NCBI GenBank assembly: GCA_937867645.1
Contig: CALMKE010000027.1
Location: 1-45,540 of the forward strand
DNA: 45,540 nucleotides
From: an uncultured Gemmatimonadota bacterium
GTDB taxonomy: Bacteria; Gemmatimonadota; Gemmatimonadetes; Gemmatimonadales; Gemmatimonadaceae
Direction: 5' to 3'
Shown here: piece after piece, positions 1 through 8,969 of the stretch
Numbering within the stretch: the first letter of the stretch is position 1
Layout of the letters: the number at the start of each line of letters is the position of its first letter
Notes under the pieces: model-generated
The model's database searches: none
Told to the model about the DNA's origin: nothing
What the model saw: the letters and a program-made list of their open reading frames with translations, nothing else
Program-made: the position numbers and the translations under genes

Positions 1-72
1 CCATTTGCTTTGGATAAACGGTCGTCTAGCTTCCATGCCTTCGGCCCCTCACGCTCGAGATCAGACAATCAT

Positions 73-2115
73 ATGGTGTCACGCATCGTAGGTCTTCCGG
101 CGATGAGGCTGCTCGCCGTGGCTGCCGTCGCGCTGGCCGGTTCGGCCTGCGGCGGTGACGGGCCGACGCCGCCGTCCGGGCCTGCTTCGCTCAACGTTAC
201 GCCGACCGAATTGCGGTTCATACGCATCGGGGACACGGCGCGGGTGACCGCGGCTCCGAAGGACGAGAGTGGCAACCCGGTGACCGCGGACATCTCCTGG
301 AGCTCGAGCAACGTCGCGGTGGCGTCAGTAGCGGATCAGGGTAACTCCGCGCTCGTGACGGCGAACGCCTTCGGCACGGCCACGATAACCGCCAGCGCCG
401 GCGGCTCCGTCACGCAGACGATCAACGTCCGGGTGGAGCAGCCGCAGTTCAACGTGAACGCGGAGAAGGGGTGCAGCGAGCCGATCATGCGCGCGGCCCG
501 GTTCGAGACCCAGTCGGCGCACCTCGCAATCTATTCCGACACCAGCAATCCCCCGGGCGGCTTTTCGCTGGCGGATTACGAGGCGTTCACGACGAAATTC
601 GAGGAGCTGGTGTGGCCGGTGCTCACGCTGAACTTCGGCGTGCCGTTCGACATCGACAACAACGGCCGAGTGATCGCGTTCTTCACCAAGGCCGTGAACG
701 AGCTGACGCCGGCGAACTCGCAGTCGGTCGTGGGCGGGTTTTTCTACGGACGCGACCTGTTCCCGAAGACCGGCTCGGATCGGTTGCAAAGATGCGCCAC
801 GAGCAACGAAGCCGAGATGTTCTACATGCTGGTCCCCGACCCCAACGGCGCCGTGAACGGCAACGTTCGCACGCTGGACCAGGTCCGGAAATCCACGATG
901 GGCGTGATCGGACACGAGTTCCAGCACCTCATCAACTCTTCCCGGCGGCTGTTCGTCAACACCACCGCGATGTACCCGGAAACCGACTACATGGAGGAGG
1001 GGCTCTCGCACATCGCCGAGGAGCTGCTGTTCTATAGCGCGAGCGGGCTGACGCCGAAAATGAACATCTCCATCGATACGTTGCGCGCGACGCAGCAGCG
1101 GCTCGATGCGGTCAACGCATATCAGACGTCGAATCTGGGGCGGTTCCGCAACTACCTGCGCGCGCCGTCTTCCAATTCGCCGTACCAGGCCGACGCCGGC
1201 GGCCCTGATCTGGAAACGCGCGGTGCCGCGTGGTCCTGGCTGCGGTACCTGGCCGACCGGCCCGCGTCCGTTACGCCCAGCCCGGCGTGCTCCGCGACCG
1301 TGGCGCTGGACCCGCGGACCACCTGCCTGCTCGAAGGATCCGCTGCCGCGCAATTCACGGTGACGCCCGGCTCCAACGCGGGCGAGTTCACGATCGTCGC
1401 ATTCGCGTCCGGCGCCGCCGTTACCGCGACTGCCGCGGCTACAGGTGCCGTCGCCGTGACCGGCCCGCCCACCCCCGGGCTCTCCCCGGGCGGAACGTCG
1501 TTCGCCCGGTTCGGCGCGAGCTCAGGGAGCGCGTTCTCGGCGCGCGGCGATCTCGTGCTCGACCAGAGCTTCCACCTCAAGCTGCGCGCGATCGAGCGGC
1601 GCGAGCTGCGCGCGCTCGTGCCATACGCGCGCGCCTGGTTTGCCAGTCGCGCGATTCCCAAACCCTCGCGGTCCTCGAGCCCGGATTTCGTCCCGCCATC
1701 CGGGGCGAGCTTCGCTTCGGCGCCGTTCGTCGAGCCGGTCTGGGCGCGGCTGGTCAACTCGAACGACACCGGCTTCAAGAACCTGCAGGGAGTGTTCGGC
1801 CAGGATCTGCTCACGCCCACGCGCGACTGGGCGGTGGCGAACTACACCGATGACGCGGTGTTCCGCATCCTCGACCAGTACACCCACCCGAGCTGGCACT
1901 TCCGGTCGCTTATCCCAATCATCAACACCCCGGACCAGACCTATCCGCTCCAGACGCTGAGTCTCACCTCGCAGCAGCAGGTCTCGCTGGTGAACGGCGG
2001 CGCGGCGTACCTGCGCCTGGGCGTCGCTGCCGGCTCGTCCAGCACCGTCACTTTCTCGGTCAACGGCGGCGCCCCGCCGGCGAGCCTGAAGCTCGTGATC
2101 GTGCGAACGAAATAG
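73..2115 (+). CDS. Secreted lipoprotein zinc metalloprotease with Ig-like domain
   Basis: Probable cell-surface or periplasmic zinc protease. The N-terminus has a hydrophobic stretch ending in a lipobox (LAGSAC), so the mature protein should be lipid-anchored at that Cys. Residues about 37-121 look like a bacterial Ig-like (Big_2) domain. The catalytic motif HEFQH lies at residues 281-285, and a downstream MEEGLSH (Glu 308/309) fits the third zinc ligand of M6/M30-type (hyicolysin-like) gluzincins. The C-terminal ~200 residues are probably a beta-sandwich. The reading frame is open from a TTG at 10, but ATG 73 (or ATG 103) gives a proper signal peptide. It is followed by a strong terminator, so it is likely transcribed alone or as the last gene. 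The protease call is good; the exact family is inferred. Confidence 0.8.
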   Translation: MVSRIVGLPAMRLLAVAAVALAGSACGGDGPTPPSGPASLNVTPTELRFIRIGDTARVTAAPKDESGNPVTADISWSSSNVAVASVADQGNSALVTANAFGTATITASAGGSVTQTINVRVEQPQFNVNAEKGCSEPIMRAARFETQSAHLAIYSDTSNPPGGFSLADYEAFTTKFEELVWPVLTLNFGVPFDIDNNGRVIAFFTKAVNELTPANSQSVVGGFFYGRDLFPKTGSDRLQRCATSNEAEMFYMLVPDPNGAVNGNVRTLDQVRKSTMGVIGHEFQHLINSSRRLFVNTTAMYPETDYMEEGLSHIAEELLFYSASGLTPKMNISIDTLRATQQRLDAVNAYQTSNLGRFRNYLRAPSSNSPYQADAGGPDLETRGAAWSWLRYLADRPASVTPSPACSATVALDPRTTCLLEGSAAAQFTVTPGSNAGEFTIVAFASGAAVTATAAATGAVAVTGPPTPGLSPGGTSFARFGASSGSAFSARGDLVLDQSFHLKLRAIERRELRALVPYARAWFASRAIPKPSRSSSPDFVPPSGASFASAPFVEPVWARLVNSNDTGFKNLQGVFGQDLLTPTRDWAVANYTDDAVFRILDQYTHPSWHFRSLIPIINTPDQTYPLQTLSLTSQQQVSLVNGGAAYLRLGVAAGSSSTVTFSVNGGAPPASLKLVIVRTK

Positions 2116-2140
2116 CGGACTGCCGAGGAGCGTTGATGAA

Positions 2141-2172
2141 CAGCCGGGCAAATGCCCGGCTGTTCTTTTTTC
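2141..2172 (+). terminator. Intrinsic terminator after the metalloprotease gene
   Basis: Perfect 9-bp inverted repeat AGCCGGGCA / TGCCCGGCT (2142-2161) with a very short loop, followed by GTTCTTTTTT. This is a classic rho-independent terminator for the upstream plus-strand gene. Confidence 0.9.
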
Positions 2173-2272
2173 TGGCGCGGTGCGCGTTCCCCGTCGTTCC
2201 GTTTTTCCGTAGGGGCGTGACAGCGGAAGATGATGCTGCGATAGGCGCACGCGGCGCATAGAATTCGGGGTG

Positions 2273-2821
2273 ATGAAGCGAGCGGCTAACAATTGGGGGG
2301 CGCTGGCGCGCACGGCGGTGCGCGCGGACGGCGCGGCGCGGTGCAGGCGGTGCCTCGGGCTCACTCAGTCGGATTTCGCGGACGCGGTGGGCGTTGGGCG
2401 GGTGACGGTGGCGCGCTGGGAGACGGGAGTGATCCGGCCGACGCCGCGGCACGTCGCGGCCATGCTCGATTTGCTCGCGGACCTGGTGTCGCGGTCCAGT
2501 GTGCCGGACTCGAATGGCGAGCTGCGGGAGCGGTTCGCGGCAGTCGTTCTTTTCGGCGCGCGCGCGCGGCTATCGCCGGCGTCATGGCGCGAGCTGCTGG
2601 ACCTTCCGGCGAATACGCTGGCCGGAGTCCCGACTTCAGAGGGACGTGACGGCAAGCCGCTCGCTTCGGGGTACGACGTGGGATTGTGGATCGAGCGGAA
2701 GCTGCGGCGGAAGGATCCCCGGCTCGCCGTAGAGGGGAACGGGTCGAGAGAGCTCGGGGAAAGGCGGTTGATGACGGAGGTGGTGTTTATTGCTGAGGGG
2801 TTGAGGTCGAAGGCGGGGTAA
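2273..2821 (+). CDS. XRE-type helix-turn-helix regulator
   Basis: A 182-residue protein with an N-terminal Cro/C1-type HTH at about residues 22-70. The segment LTQSDFADAVGVGRVTVARW is the typical recognition-helix arrangement and is followed by WETG-like and P-T-P residues. The remaining ~110 residues are Arg- and Leu-rich with no recognised domain. The ATG at 2273 is preceded by a GGGG Shine-Dalgarno-like run; a GTG directly upstream (2270) is also possible. It stands alone between a terminator and a tRNA gene, so its target cannot be read from context. DNA-binding role is secure; ligand and regulon are unknown. Confidence 0.75.
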   Translation: MKRAANNWGALARTAVRADGAARCRRCLGLTQSDFADAVGVGRVTVARWETGVIRPTPRHVAAMLDLLADLVSRSSVPDSNGELRERFAAVVLFGARARLSPASWRELLDLPANTLAGVPTSEGRDGKPLASGYDVGLWIERKLRRKDPRLAVEGNGSRELGERRLMTEVVFIAEGLRSKAG

Positions 2822-2826
2822 AAGCG

Positions 2827-2905
2827 CTGCGTGCTGCGTACTGCGCGCTGCGCACAACGGCAACAGCAGCCGCCAGCGAATGGCCAATAGCCAATAGCCA
2901 ATGGC
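2827..2905. repeat. Two heptameric tandem arrays upstream of tRNA-Cys
   Basis: Array 1 (2827-2854) is four 7-bp units CTGCGTG, CTGCGTA, CTGCGCG, CTGCGCA. Array 2 (2883-2905) is GCCAATA, GCCAATA, GCCAATG, GC. The word of array 2 is the reverse complement of the GGCTATT unit found near 36.72 kb. The stretch begins just after the stop codon of the XRE gene. Confidence 0.75.
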
Positions 2906-2940
2906 TCCCTTCCCGCTATTTTACGTGTTCCTCAATGCAC

Positions 2941-3012
2941 GGCGCGGTAGCCAAGTGGTAAGGCAGCGGTCTGCAAAACCGCTATTCGCCGGTTCGATTC
3001 CGGCCCGCGCCT
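2941..3012 (+). tRNA. tRNA-Cys (GCA)
   Basis: A 72-nt cloverleaf. Acceptor arms GGCGCGG (2941-2947) and CCGCGCC (3005-3011) pair fully; the T arm is GCCGG-TTCGATT-CCGGC; the anticodon arm is GCGGT-CTGCAAA-ACCGC, giving anticodon GCA for cysteine. The discriminator base is T, as is usual for tRNA-Cys. No CCA is encoded. Confidence 0.95.
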
Positions 3013-3030
3013 CTGCTCCGGAAAATGAAA

Positions 3031-3071
3031 AGCCCCTGCCGCCAATTCAGGCGACAGGGACTTTCTTTTTC
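3031..3071 (+). terminator. Terminator after tRNA-Cys
   Basis: Inverted repeat of about 13 bp with two mismatches (AGCCCCTGCCGCC with GGCGACAGGGACT, loop AATTCA), followed by TTTCTTTTT. It lies about 20 nt past the tRNA 3' end. Confidence 0.85.
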
Positions 3072-3159
3072 ACCAACCCCTATCCTTAAGACGAGGCCGC
3101 AACAATCCGCGTAACAAGCGAGCGCCGGAGGCGGCCGTCATTCGCGACCGGGCCTGAAG

Positions 3160-5811
3160 CTACGGGTTGAACCAGTAGCTGACCTTCACGAGGAAGATGT
3201 TGTCCGGTGGCGCACCAAAAAGGGCGCCGAGGTCGCGGCCGGCGCTGAAATCGCCGATCGGCTCGAAGTCGTTCCGCGTCTGCTGCCATGCCAGGTACAA
3301 CGTGGAGCCGGGACGCCACTCCCACCGCATCACCGCGTTGCCCCGGAGCGAGCGCACGTTGAAGTCCGGCGCGGGCAGCGCGAACGAGGGACCGCCCGAT
3401 GCCTGGCCCGTGGGGTATACGCGGCCGTTCGCGATCTCGCCAACGTCCTTCCCGTATTCCAGGAATTCGAAGGTTCCGGGCGCCGCGAACTCCTTGGGCG
3501 GTCCGAAGTCGCCCGTCGCGATGAACGGCTGCATGAACACCTGCAGCGAGAGTCCGGGCGAGAACGTGTAATTCACGCGCGTGTTGACCGCGAACACGTT
3601 CTGGTCGATCTCCGCGAACACGTACCGCTGGCCGAACGTGCTCGTCGCCGCGGGATCCGCGAGCCGCAGCAGGTACTGCGCTTCGGAATAGCCGCGCGCG
3701 TAGGACGGAGACAGCGACACGTCCCAGTGCGGCGCGGGCTTGATGGTGAGCGTCGAGAATACTTCGGACGCGCTCACGGCATCGCCGCCCTGGAAGAACG
3801 CGCCGATGTTGCCGACGATCCGGCTCCGTGGGTCGGACGAGACGTTGAAGTTCACGCTCGAGAGACCCGGCCGATACGCGGCCGGCCCGCCTCGAGTGAG
3901 GCGGTCGTCCACGGTTCCCGCCAGCGATGTCTGCAGGTTTACGTTCACGCTCCAGTAATTCATGAGCTGAGCGTTCGCGCCGGTGAAGATCCGGTTGGAG
4001 ATGTTCTCCCAGCCGTAGTTGTGCTCGTTCAGCGCATTGAAGTAGGCCGAATGGCGCCGAAAAATTCCCCGCGGCCGCGACTCGAAGTACTCGGTGGTGA
4101 ACTCCTTGTCGATCCGGTCCGCGCGCCGCTGGAAGCCGAGGTCGCTGACTTCGTATCCCGGCGTCATAGTGTTCACGCGCACCCTGCCCCACCAGTTGCG
4201 GTTCGCCTGCTTGGCGAGCGAGAGTGATCCCGCCATCCCCGACAGACTTTCGCGCGTTTCGTCGTAATCGAGGTGATCGGCGTCGGGCCGCTGGAAGTAG
4301 TGATACGGAAGCCGCTGCGTCGCCGCGATGACTCCCGGCTCGCCGCGGACGTGGCTGCCCGCGACGAATCCCTGCAGCGTGAACGTGCGCCGCGACCACT
4401 GGTGATTGAAGTCGATGCCGCCGGAGTACGCGGCCGAGCGCAGCGCGGCGGACAGCTCGTCGCTGTCGAGATCCCGGTTCAGCGCGCCGAACAACGCGCC
4501 GACCGACGTCTGTCCGCCGCGCAGCTCGCGGCGCACGCGGCCGACGAAGTAATTCGTGAGCGGCTCCGCCACAGTCTCGCCGAGCGTGCCGTCGGTGTCG
4601 CGGTAGCGCGCCATCTCGCGGCGCGTGACCGCCTCGATCACGCCGGTCGCCCAGCCGCCGGCGGTCCGTCCGGTGAGCTTGGCCGCGCCGAGTATCTTCG
4701 ACTCGGTCGGCACGTCGCGCACCGCGTACGCCGGCGCGAGCGACGGCTGCCGCCCGATACGGCGCGAGTAGAAGACGGAGTTCGAGCCGTCGTCACCGAA
4801 GCGGAACATCTCCGACCCTTCGATGAAGAACGGCCGCTTCTCCGGGAAGAACGTCTCGAACGCGGTGAGGTTGATGACCGCGGGATCAACCTCGACCTGT
4901 CCGAAATCAGGATTCACCGTCGCGTCGAGCGTGAGGCTGCTCGTAAGCCGGTACTTGAGATCCGCGCCGCCGTTGATCTTGTACTCGCTGTTGGAGCGGA
5001 ACGGATTCCCGAACCGCTCGATGAACTCCGCCTTGGTGACGACGTACGGCATGAACTCGAGCCGCTTGCCCGTCGCGAGCCGCGTGAGGTTGGTGACGTG
5101 GCCGTAGCGGGGCGCGCCGCCGGGCTGGCCGGGCGGCGTGTAGGCCCACACCGAGAACTCCTGATTGCGCGCGATCTGCCGCTCGAGCTGCAATCCCCAC
5201 GTCTGCTCCACCGCGCCGCTGAACCGGAGCTGGCTGAACGGGATGCGCAGCTCCGCGACCCAGCCGGAATCGGTCACGCTGGTTGCGGCTTCCCACACGG
5301 GGTCCCAGGAGCTGTCCTCATCCGGCCCGCCGGGATTGGGCGCACGCGTCTGGTCACGCCGCACGCCCGCCGGATTGACCTCGAAGCCGAACGACGTGAG
5401 GTGGTCGTGCCGCGCGTCAATGATGACCGTGAGCCAGTCGGAAGCCGACATGCTCATGTCGCGGCGCCCGACGCGGGAGCGGACCGGCTGCCTGTCGTAC
5501 AGCCGCGCCCCGATGTACAGGGCGTTGTCGTCGTACAGAATCCGGACGTCGGTGCGCTCGCTCGCGGGCTGGCCTTCGCTTGGCTGCACCTGTGTGAATT
5601 CCGTGATCGGCGTCGCGGACGCCCACGCGGCCTCGTTCAGCGCTCCATCCACTCTGATCGGCGCCGCGATGCGCGCGGCCGACGCGGCTGGCGCGTGGCG
5701 GTCGTGGACGTATTCCGCGGGCGGCTGCGCGGGGGCTTGTCGCGGGATTTCCTGCGCGGCGACAGGGACAACGACGAACAGGGACAGCGCGGCGGCGAGA
5801 GCTCGGGGCAT
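3160..5811 (-). CDS. DUF5916 outer-membrane protein with CBM9-like N-terminal domain
   Basis: An 883-residue protein with a clear signal peptide ending in VAAQ (about residues 1-20). Residues about 45-220 match the carbohydrate-binding, CBM9-like domain that begins DUF5916 proteins (IRVDGALNEAAW, then a D-NALYIGARLYD-type strand). The rest alternates polar and aromatic strands, as in an outer-membrane beta-barrel, and ends with an aromatic strand (SYWFN). A conserved FFPEKRPFFIEG segment typical of the family lies in the middle. These proteins are common in Bacteroidota and Gemmatimonadota; substrate and role are unknown. The start ATG at 5809-5811 gives the signal peptide directly. Very long open frames on the opposite strand are GC-driven shadows. 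Monocistronic by position. Confidence 0.9.
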   Translation of the reverse strand: MPRALAAALSLFVVVPVAAQEIPRQAPAQPPAEYVHDRHAPAASAARIAAPIRVDGALNEAAWASATPITEFTQVQPSEGQPASERTDVRILYDDNALYIGARLYDRQPVRSRVGRRDMSMSASDWLTVIIDARHDHLTSFGFEVNPAGVRRDQTRAPNPGGPDEDSSWDPVWEAATSVTDSGWVAELRIPFSQLRFSGAVEQTWGLQLERQIARNQEFSVWAYTPPGQPGGAPRYGHVTNLTRLATGKRLEFMPYVVTKAEFIERFGNPFRSNSEYKINGGADLKYRLTSSLTLDATVNPDFGQVEVDPAVINLTAFETFFPEKRPFFIEGSEMFRFGDDGSNSVFYSRRIGRQPSLAPAYAVRDVPTESKILGAAKLTGRTAGGWATGVIEAVTRREMARYRDTDGTLGETVAEPLTNYFVGRVRRELRGGQTSVGALFGALNRDLDSDELSAALRSAAYSGGIDFNHQWSRRTFTLQGFVAGSHVRGEPGVIAATQRLPYHYFQRPDADHLDYDETRESLSGMAGSLSLAKQANRNWWGRVRVNTMTPGYEVSDLGFQRRADRIDKEFTTEYFESRPRGIFRRHSAYFNALNEHNYGWENISNRIFTGANAQLMNYWSVNVNLQTSLAGTVDDRLTRGGPAAYRPGLSSVNFNVSSDPRSRIVGNIGAFFQGGDAVSASEVFSTLTIKPAPHWDVSLSPSYARGYSEAQYLLRLADPAATSTFGQRYVFAEIDQNVFAVNTRVNYTFSPGLSLQVFMQPFIATGDFGPPKEFAAPGTFEFLEYGKDVGEIANGRVYPTGQASGGPSFALPAPDFNVRSLRGNAVMRWEWRPGSTLYLAWQQTRNDFEPIGDFSAGRDLGALFGAPPDNIFLVKVSYWFNP

Positions 5812-5910
5812 GGCGTGGCATTGAGGGTTCGATGGATACGTACGCGCTGATTCGGCGCGCGTTTCAGCGCCGAGAACCTTTAGACGCCCGCCGCGCGCGA
5901 AAGGATTACA

Positions 5911-6552
5911 TCAGGATGCGGGAAGCGCCGAGAGTATCTCGAAGCAGCACTGCGGGCGCTCTCCACGCCTGCACCGCTCCCGGACGGGCGCACCCATCAG
6001 CTCCGACACCAGACTCTCGACGGCCCGGCACGCGGCGGGATTGGAGCGAACTGCGTCGGCGAGCGGGCAGGCAGAGCCGCGCAGCGTCAGGCCGCCGTCC
6101 GACTGCTCGACGTCTACGATCCCGCCCAGCTCGCCCAGAAATGCCGCGGCGATTTCCGCGCGCTCGCGGAGATCGCCCGAGGATGGCGGCTTGGTCGCGC
6201 CCAGGCGCCTGCCGACCTCCCTAAAGAGATCGTCCACTTCCTCGGAGCCGAGGCGCGCTTCGAGCACGGTGACGAGCTCGGTAAGCACGGGGATGTAGGC
6301 CTTCGTGAAGAGTCGCTCGGCATCCGTGGTCACCTCGTACAGGTAGGCGGGCTTCCCCCGGGTCGGCCGGGCTCCTCGTTGCTGCACCACCCCATCGCGC
6401 TGGAGGGCGGCGACGTGCGCCCGGACGGCGTTGTCAGTCAGGCCGAGTCGCACCGCGAGCTCGTCTACAGTGCTCGCGCCCCGGCGGAGGATAGCGAGGA
6501 TCCGCCCCTTGGTTGTTTCCCAAAATGTCTCGTCCCAGCGCATCGCCGCCAT
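5911..6552 (-). CDS. SufR-like winged-helix regulator with Fe-S-type cysteines
   Basis: A 213-residue regulator. Residues about 10-80 form an ArsR/DeoR-like winged helix (STVDELAVRLGLTDNAVRAH, then a wing with RGKPAYLYEVT). The C-terminal quarter carries Cys residues in the pattern ACPLADAVRSNPAAC (12-residue spacing), then C and CC near the end, resembling the [4Fe-4S]-binding region of SufR-type repressors. This suggests iron-sulfur or redox sensing. It is divergent from the Rieske/FAD reductase gene, with a palindrome between them, so autoregulation plus control of the reductase is likely. The start ATG 6552 has GGAG 6-8 bases upstream; an in-frame ATG at 6543 is an alternative. Cluster binding is inferred. 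Confidence 0.8.
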   Translation of the reverse strand: MAAMRWDETFWETTKGRILAILRRGASTVDELAVRLGLTDNAVRAHVAALQRDGVVQQRGARPTRGKPAYLYEVTTDAERLFTKAYIPVLTELVTVLEARLGSEEVDDLFREVGRRLGATKPPSSGDLRERAEIAAAFLGELGGIVDVEQSDGGLTLRGSACPLADAVRSNPAACRAVESLVSELMGAPVRERCRRGERPQCCFEILSALPAS

Positions 6553-6604
6553 CCGTTTCTCCGCGTTTCTCTTTGCTAAGATAGTACGAAAGGCCGGGCT
6601 AACC

Positions 6605-6652
6605 TAGTTTGTCAATGAAATAGTTGACAAAGTTAGCGCCCGTCGGTATGGT
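6605..6652 (+). promoter_or_regulatory. Sigma-70 promoter with operator palindrome over the -35
   Basis: TTGACA (6624-6629), a 17-bp spacer, and TATGGT (6647-6652) form a good promoter facing the Rieske/FAD reductase gene. The -35 is part of a perfect 8-bp inverted repeat TTTGTCAA (6608-6615) and TTGACAAA (6624-6631), with partial symmetry beyond it (CTA..., ...GTTAG). Its position between a regulator gene and a divergent target makes it the likely operator of the SufR-like protein. Confidence 0.7.
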
Positions 6653-6749
6653 CCGCACAGCGTGGATCGTCCAAGACATTTCGGAATTTCGGGGGCGATG
6701 CTGTACATGACTACGAGGCAAACCTTCGCGGCAGGATCGACTGGTCACA

Positions 6750-8306
6750 GTGAGCAACGAATCCGCTGAGCTGACGGGGCCTGACTTCGGCCTTGGCGTA
6801 CCCCTCGACCAGTTGGCCGAGGGACAGATGGTCGCGGGCCACGCGGGGGGCGAGGCGGTCCTCGTCGTCCGGCGTGGCTCCGAGTTCTTCGCCGTCGGCG
6901 CGCACTGCACGCACTACGGCGCGCCGCTGGCGGAAGGCCTGCTCGTGGGAGACACGGTGCGCTGTCCATGGCACCACGCATGCTTCGATCTGCGGACCGG
7001 TGACGCGGTGCGCGCGCCGGCTCTCAACGGCCTGGCACGCTGGGCCACAACACAGCGCAACGGGCTGCTGCTCGTGCAGGAAAAGCTTCCGGCGCCCGAA
7101 GCCGGCCGGCCGCGCGCGGGCGTATCGTCGCGCGGCGACGCACCCTCATCCGTGATCATCGTCGGCGCGGGCGCTGCGGGCGATGCCGCCGCGGACATGC
7201 TCCGACGTGAAGGCTACGACGGACCGATCACGCTCGTGGGCGCGGACGAGTCCGCGCCGTACGATCGGCCGAACCTGTCCAAGGATTACCTCGCCGGGAC
7301 TGCGTCCGAGGAATGGATTCCGCTGCGCGCGGGCCCGTTCTACGATGAGCACGGGATCGAGCTGTTGCTGGCCACCCGCGTGACGTCCATTGATTCCGCG
7401 CGCAGGCGCGTCACGCTGAGCGACGGATCGGAGCGGGAATTCGGCGCGCTGCTGCTCGCGACCGGCGCATCGCCGGTGCGGCTGCCGGACGCGCAGTTCG
7501 GAAAGAGCGGGGTGCGATACCTGCGCACTCTCGCCGATAGCCGGGCCCTGATCCAGGCGGCTGAGCGCGGCGGGCAGGTGGTGGTGCTGGGGTCGAGCTT
7601 CATCGGCCTCGAGGTCGCGGCGTCGTTGCGCGCGCGCGGGCTCGACGTGCACATCGTCGCGCCGGAGGAGCGTCCCCTGGAAAGAATTCTGGGGCGGGAG
7701 CTCGGCGACTTCGTGCGGGGCGTGCACGAGGAGCATGGCGTTGTCTTCCATATGGGTCGTGCCGCGCGCGGCATCGAGGGGCGGGTCGTCACGCTGGACA
7801 ATGGCGAGCGCATCGGCGCCGACCTGGTGGTCGCGGGGATCGGAGTGCGCCCCAACGACGAGCTTGCGACACAAGCCGGGCTGGCCGTGGACAAGGGAGT
7901 CGTCGTGAACGAGTTCCTGGAAACCAGCTCTTCGGGGATCTTCGCGGCGGGCGACGTGGCGCGGTATCCCGATCCGCGCTCGGGCGAGCGCATCCGCATC
8001 GAGCACTGGGTGGTGGCGCAGCGCATGGGACAGACGGCGGCGCGAAACATCCTGGGCGCGCGCGAGCGGTTCGACGACGTGCCGTTCTTCTGGAGCCGGC
8101 ATTACGACGACAGCATCTCCTACATGGGCCACGCCTCCAAGTGGGACGATATCGAGGTGTCGGGGAGCCTCGCGCGGCGCGATGCGACGGTGACGTTCCG
8201 CGCCGGCGGCAAAGTCCTCGCGGCCGCCACGGTCGGCCGGGATCGGGAGAGTCTGGAGCTGGAAGTCGCGCTCGAATCGGCGGCCCCTGCCGGGAGCGCG
8301 GCATGA
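6750..8306 (+). CDS. Rieske-domain / FAD-dependent ferredoxin-reductase fusion
   Basis: A 518-residue flavoprotein. Residues about 15-110 are a Rieske [2Fe-2S] domain with ligands C53-x-H55 and C72-P-W-H75. Residues about 125-440 are a pyridine nucleotide-disulfide oxidoreductase: FAD motif [17 protein letters not shown](P)H motif [14 protein letters not shown], and the second FAD motif [13 protein letters not shown]. The last ~80 residues match the ferredoxin-reductase C-terminal domain. The layout is that of AIFM3/Rhodococcus-type Rieske reductases that pass electrons from NAD(P)H. GTG 6750 is the only plausible start before the Rieske domain; AGGA lies 13 bases upstream. Its stop overlaps the folE start by 4 bases. 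Expression is probably set by the SufR-like regulator. Electron acceptor unknown. Confidence 0.92.
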   Translation: MSNESAELTGPDFGLGVPLDQLAEGQMVAGHAGGEAVLVVRRGSEFFAVGAHCTHYGAPLAEGLLVGDTVRCPWHHACFDLRTGDAVRAPALNGLARWATTQRNGLLLVQEKLPAPEAGRPRAGVSSRGDAPSSVIIVGAGAAGDAAADMLRREGYDGPITLVGADESAPYDRPNLSKDYLAGTASEEWIPLRAGPFYDEHGIELLLATRVTSIDSARRRVTLSDGSEREFGALLLATGASPVRLPDAQFGKSGVRYLRTLADSRALIQAAERGGQVVVLGSSFIGLEVAASLRARGLDVHIVAPEERPLERILGRELGDFVRGVHEEHGVVFHMGRAARGIEGRVVTLDNGERIGADLVVAGIGVRPNDELATQAGLAVDKGVVVNEFLETSSSGIFAAGDVARYPDPRSGERIRIEHWVVAQRMGQTAARNILGARERFDDVPFFWSRHYDDSISYMGHASKWDDIEVSGSLARRDATVTFRAGGKVLAAATVGRDRESLELEVALESAAPAGSAA

Positions 8307-8959
8307 CGCCGGCCGTTACCGCGGTGCGACGACTGCAGGTGGAACCCGGCTCTCCGGGCGACGAGTCGCGCGCGGCCGCAGCGGCCGCGCCCGCCGACGG
8401 ACAGGCGGAGCTGGCATCGCTCGTCCGACAGCAGCTCCACCTGCTGGGCGAAGACCCGGGACGCGAAGGGCTGCTGCGCACGCCGGAGCGCGTCGCGAAA
8501 TCGCTCGCGTGGCTCACGGGCGGATACGACACCGATGTGCGTGACGTCATCGGCGAGGGAATCTTCGACGAGACCCACGAAGGGATGGTGATGGTGCGCG
8601 ACATCGAGATGTACTCGATGTGCGAGCATCACATGCTGCCGTTCTTCGGGAAGGTGCACGTCGCCTACATCCCCGATGGAAAGATCGTCGGACTCTCCAA
8701 GCTGCCGCGAATCGTGGACGTGTTCGCGCGCAGACTGCAGGTGCAGGAGCGACTGACCGAACAGATCGCCGGGGCGATCGAGGACGCGCTGCATCCGCTA
8801 GGCGTCGGGGTCGTGATCGAGGCGGCGCACCTGTGCATGATGATGCGCGGCGTCGAGAAGCAGAACTCGAAGACGATCACGAGCGCGCTGCGCGGGCAGT
8901 TTCGCGAATGCCCGATGACCCGCGACGAATTTCTCCGGCTGGCGCACAACGGCGGATGA
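8303..8959 (+). CDS. folE: GTP cyclohydrolase I
   Basis: Converts GTP to 7,8-dihydroneopterin triphosphate, the first step of tetrahydrofolate (and pterin) synthesis, in the cytoplasm. 218 residues; the catalytic domain starts about residue 35 after an Ala-rich extension. Zinc ligands are visible as C107 and H110 in MCEHHMLPF and C178 in AHLCMMMRG. Other family blocks include [23 protein letters not shown] and RLQVQERLT. The start is ATG 8303, overlapping the stop of the reductase as ATGA, which implies translational coupling. The frame is open further upstream, but that part is a shadow of the reductase. Single-domain bacterial FolE; assignment is secure. Confidence 0.96.
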   Translation: MTPAVTAVRRLQVEPGSPGDESRAAAAAAPADGQAELASLVRQQLHLLGEDPGREGLLRTPERVAKSLAWLTGGYDTDVRDVIGEGIFDETHEGMVMVRDIEMYSMCEHHMLPFFGKVHVAYIPDGKIVGLSKLPRIVDVFARRLQVQERLTEQIAGAIEDALHPLGVGVVIEAAHLCMMMRGVEKQNSKTITSALRGQFRECPMTRDEFLRLAHNGG

Positions 8960-8969
8960 TGCGCCGCTG

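Noticed and set aside
10-72. TTG start at position 10 for the metalloprotease
   Set aside because: It would place a charged, Ser-rich stretch before the signal peptide; ATG 73 or 103 gives a normal lipoprotein start.
4273-5850. 525-codon open frame on the plus strand
   Set aside because: Antisense to the DUF5916 gene, Arg-rich, no domain or signal; a GC-driven shadow.
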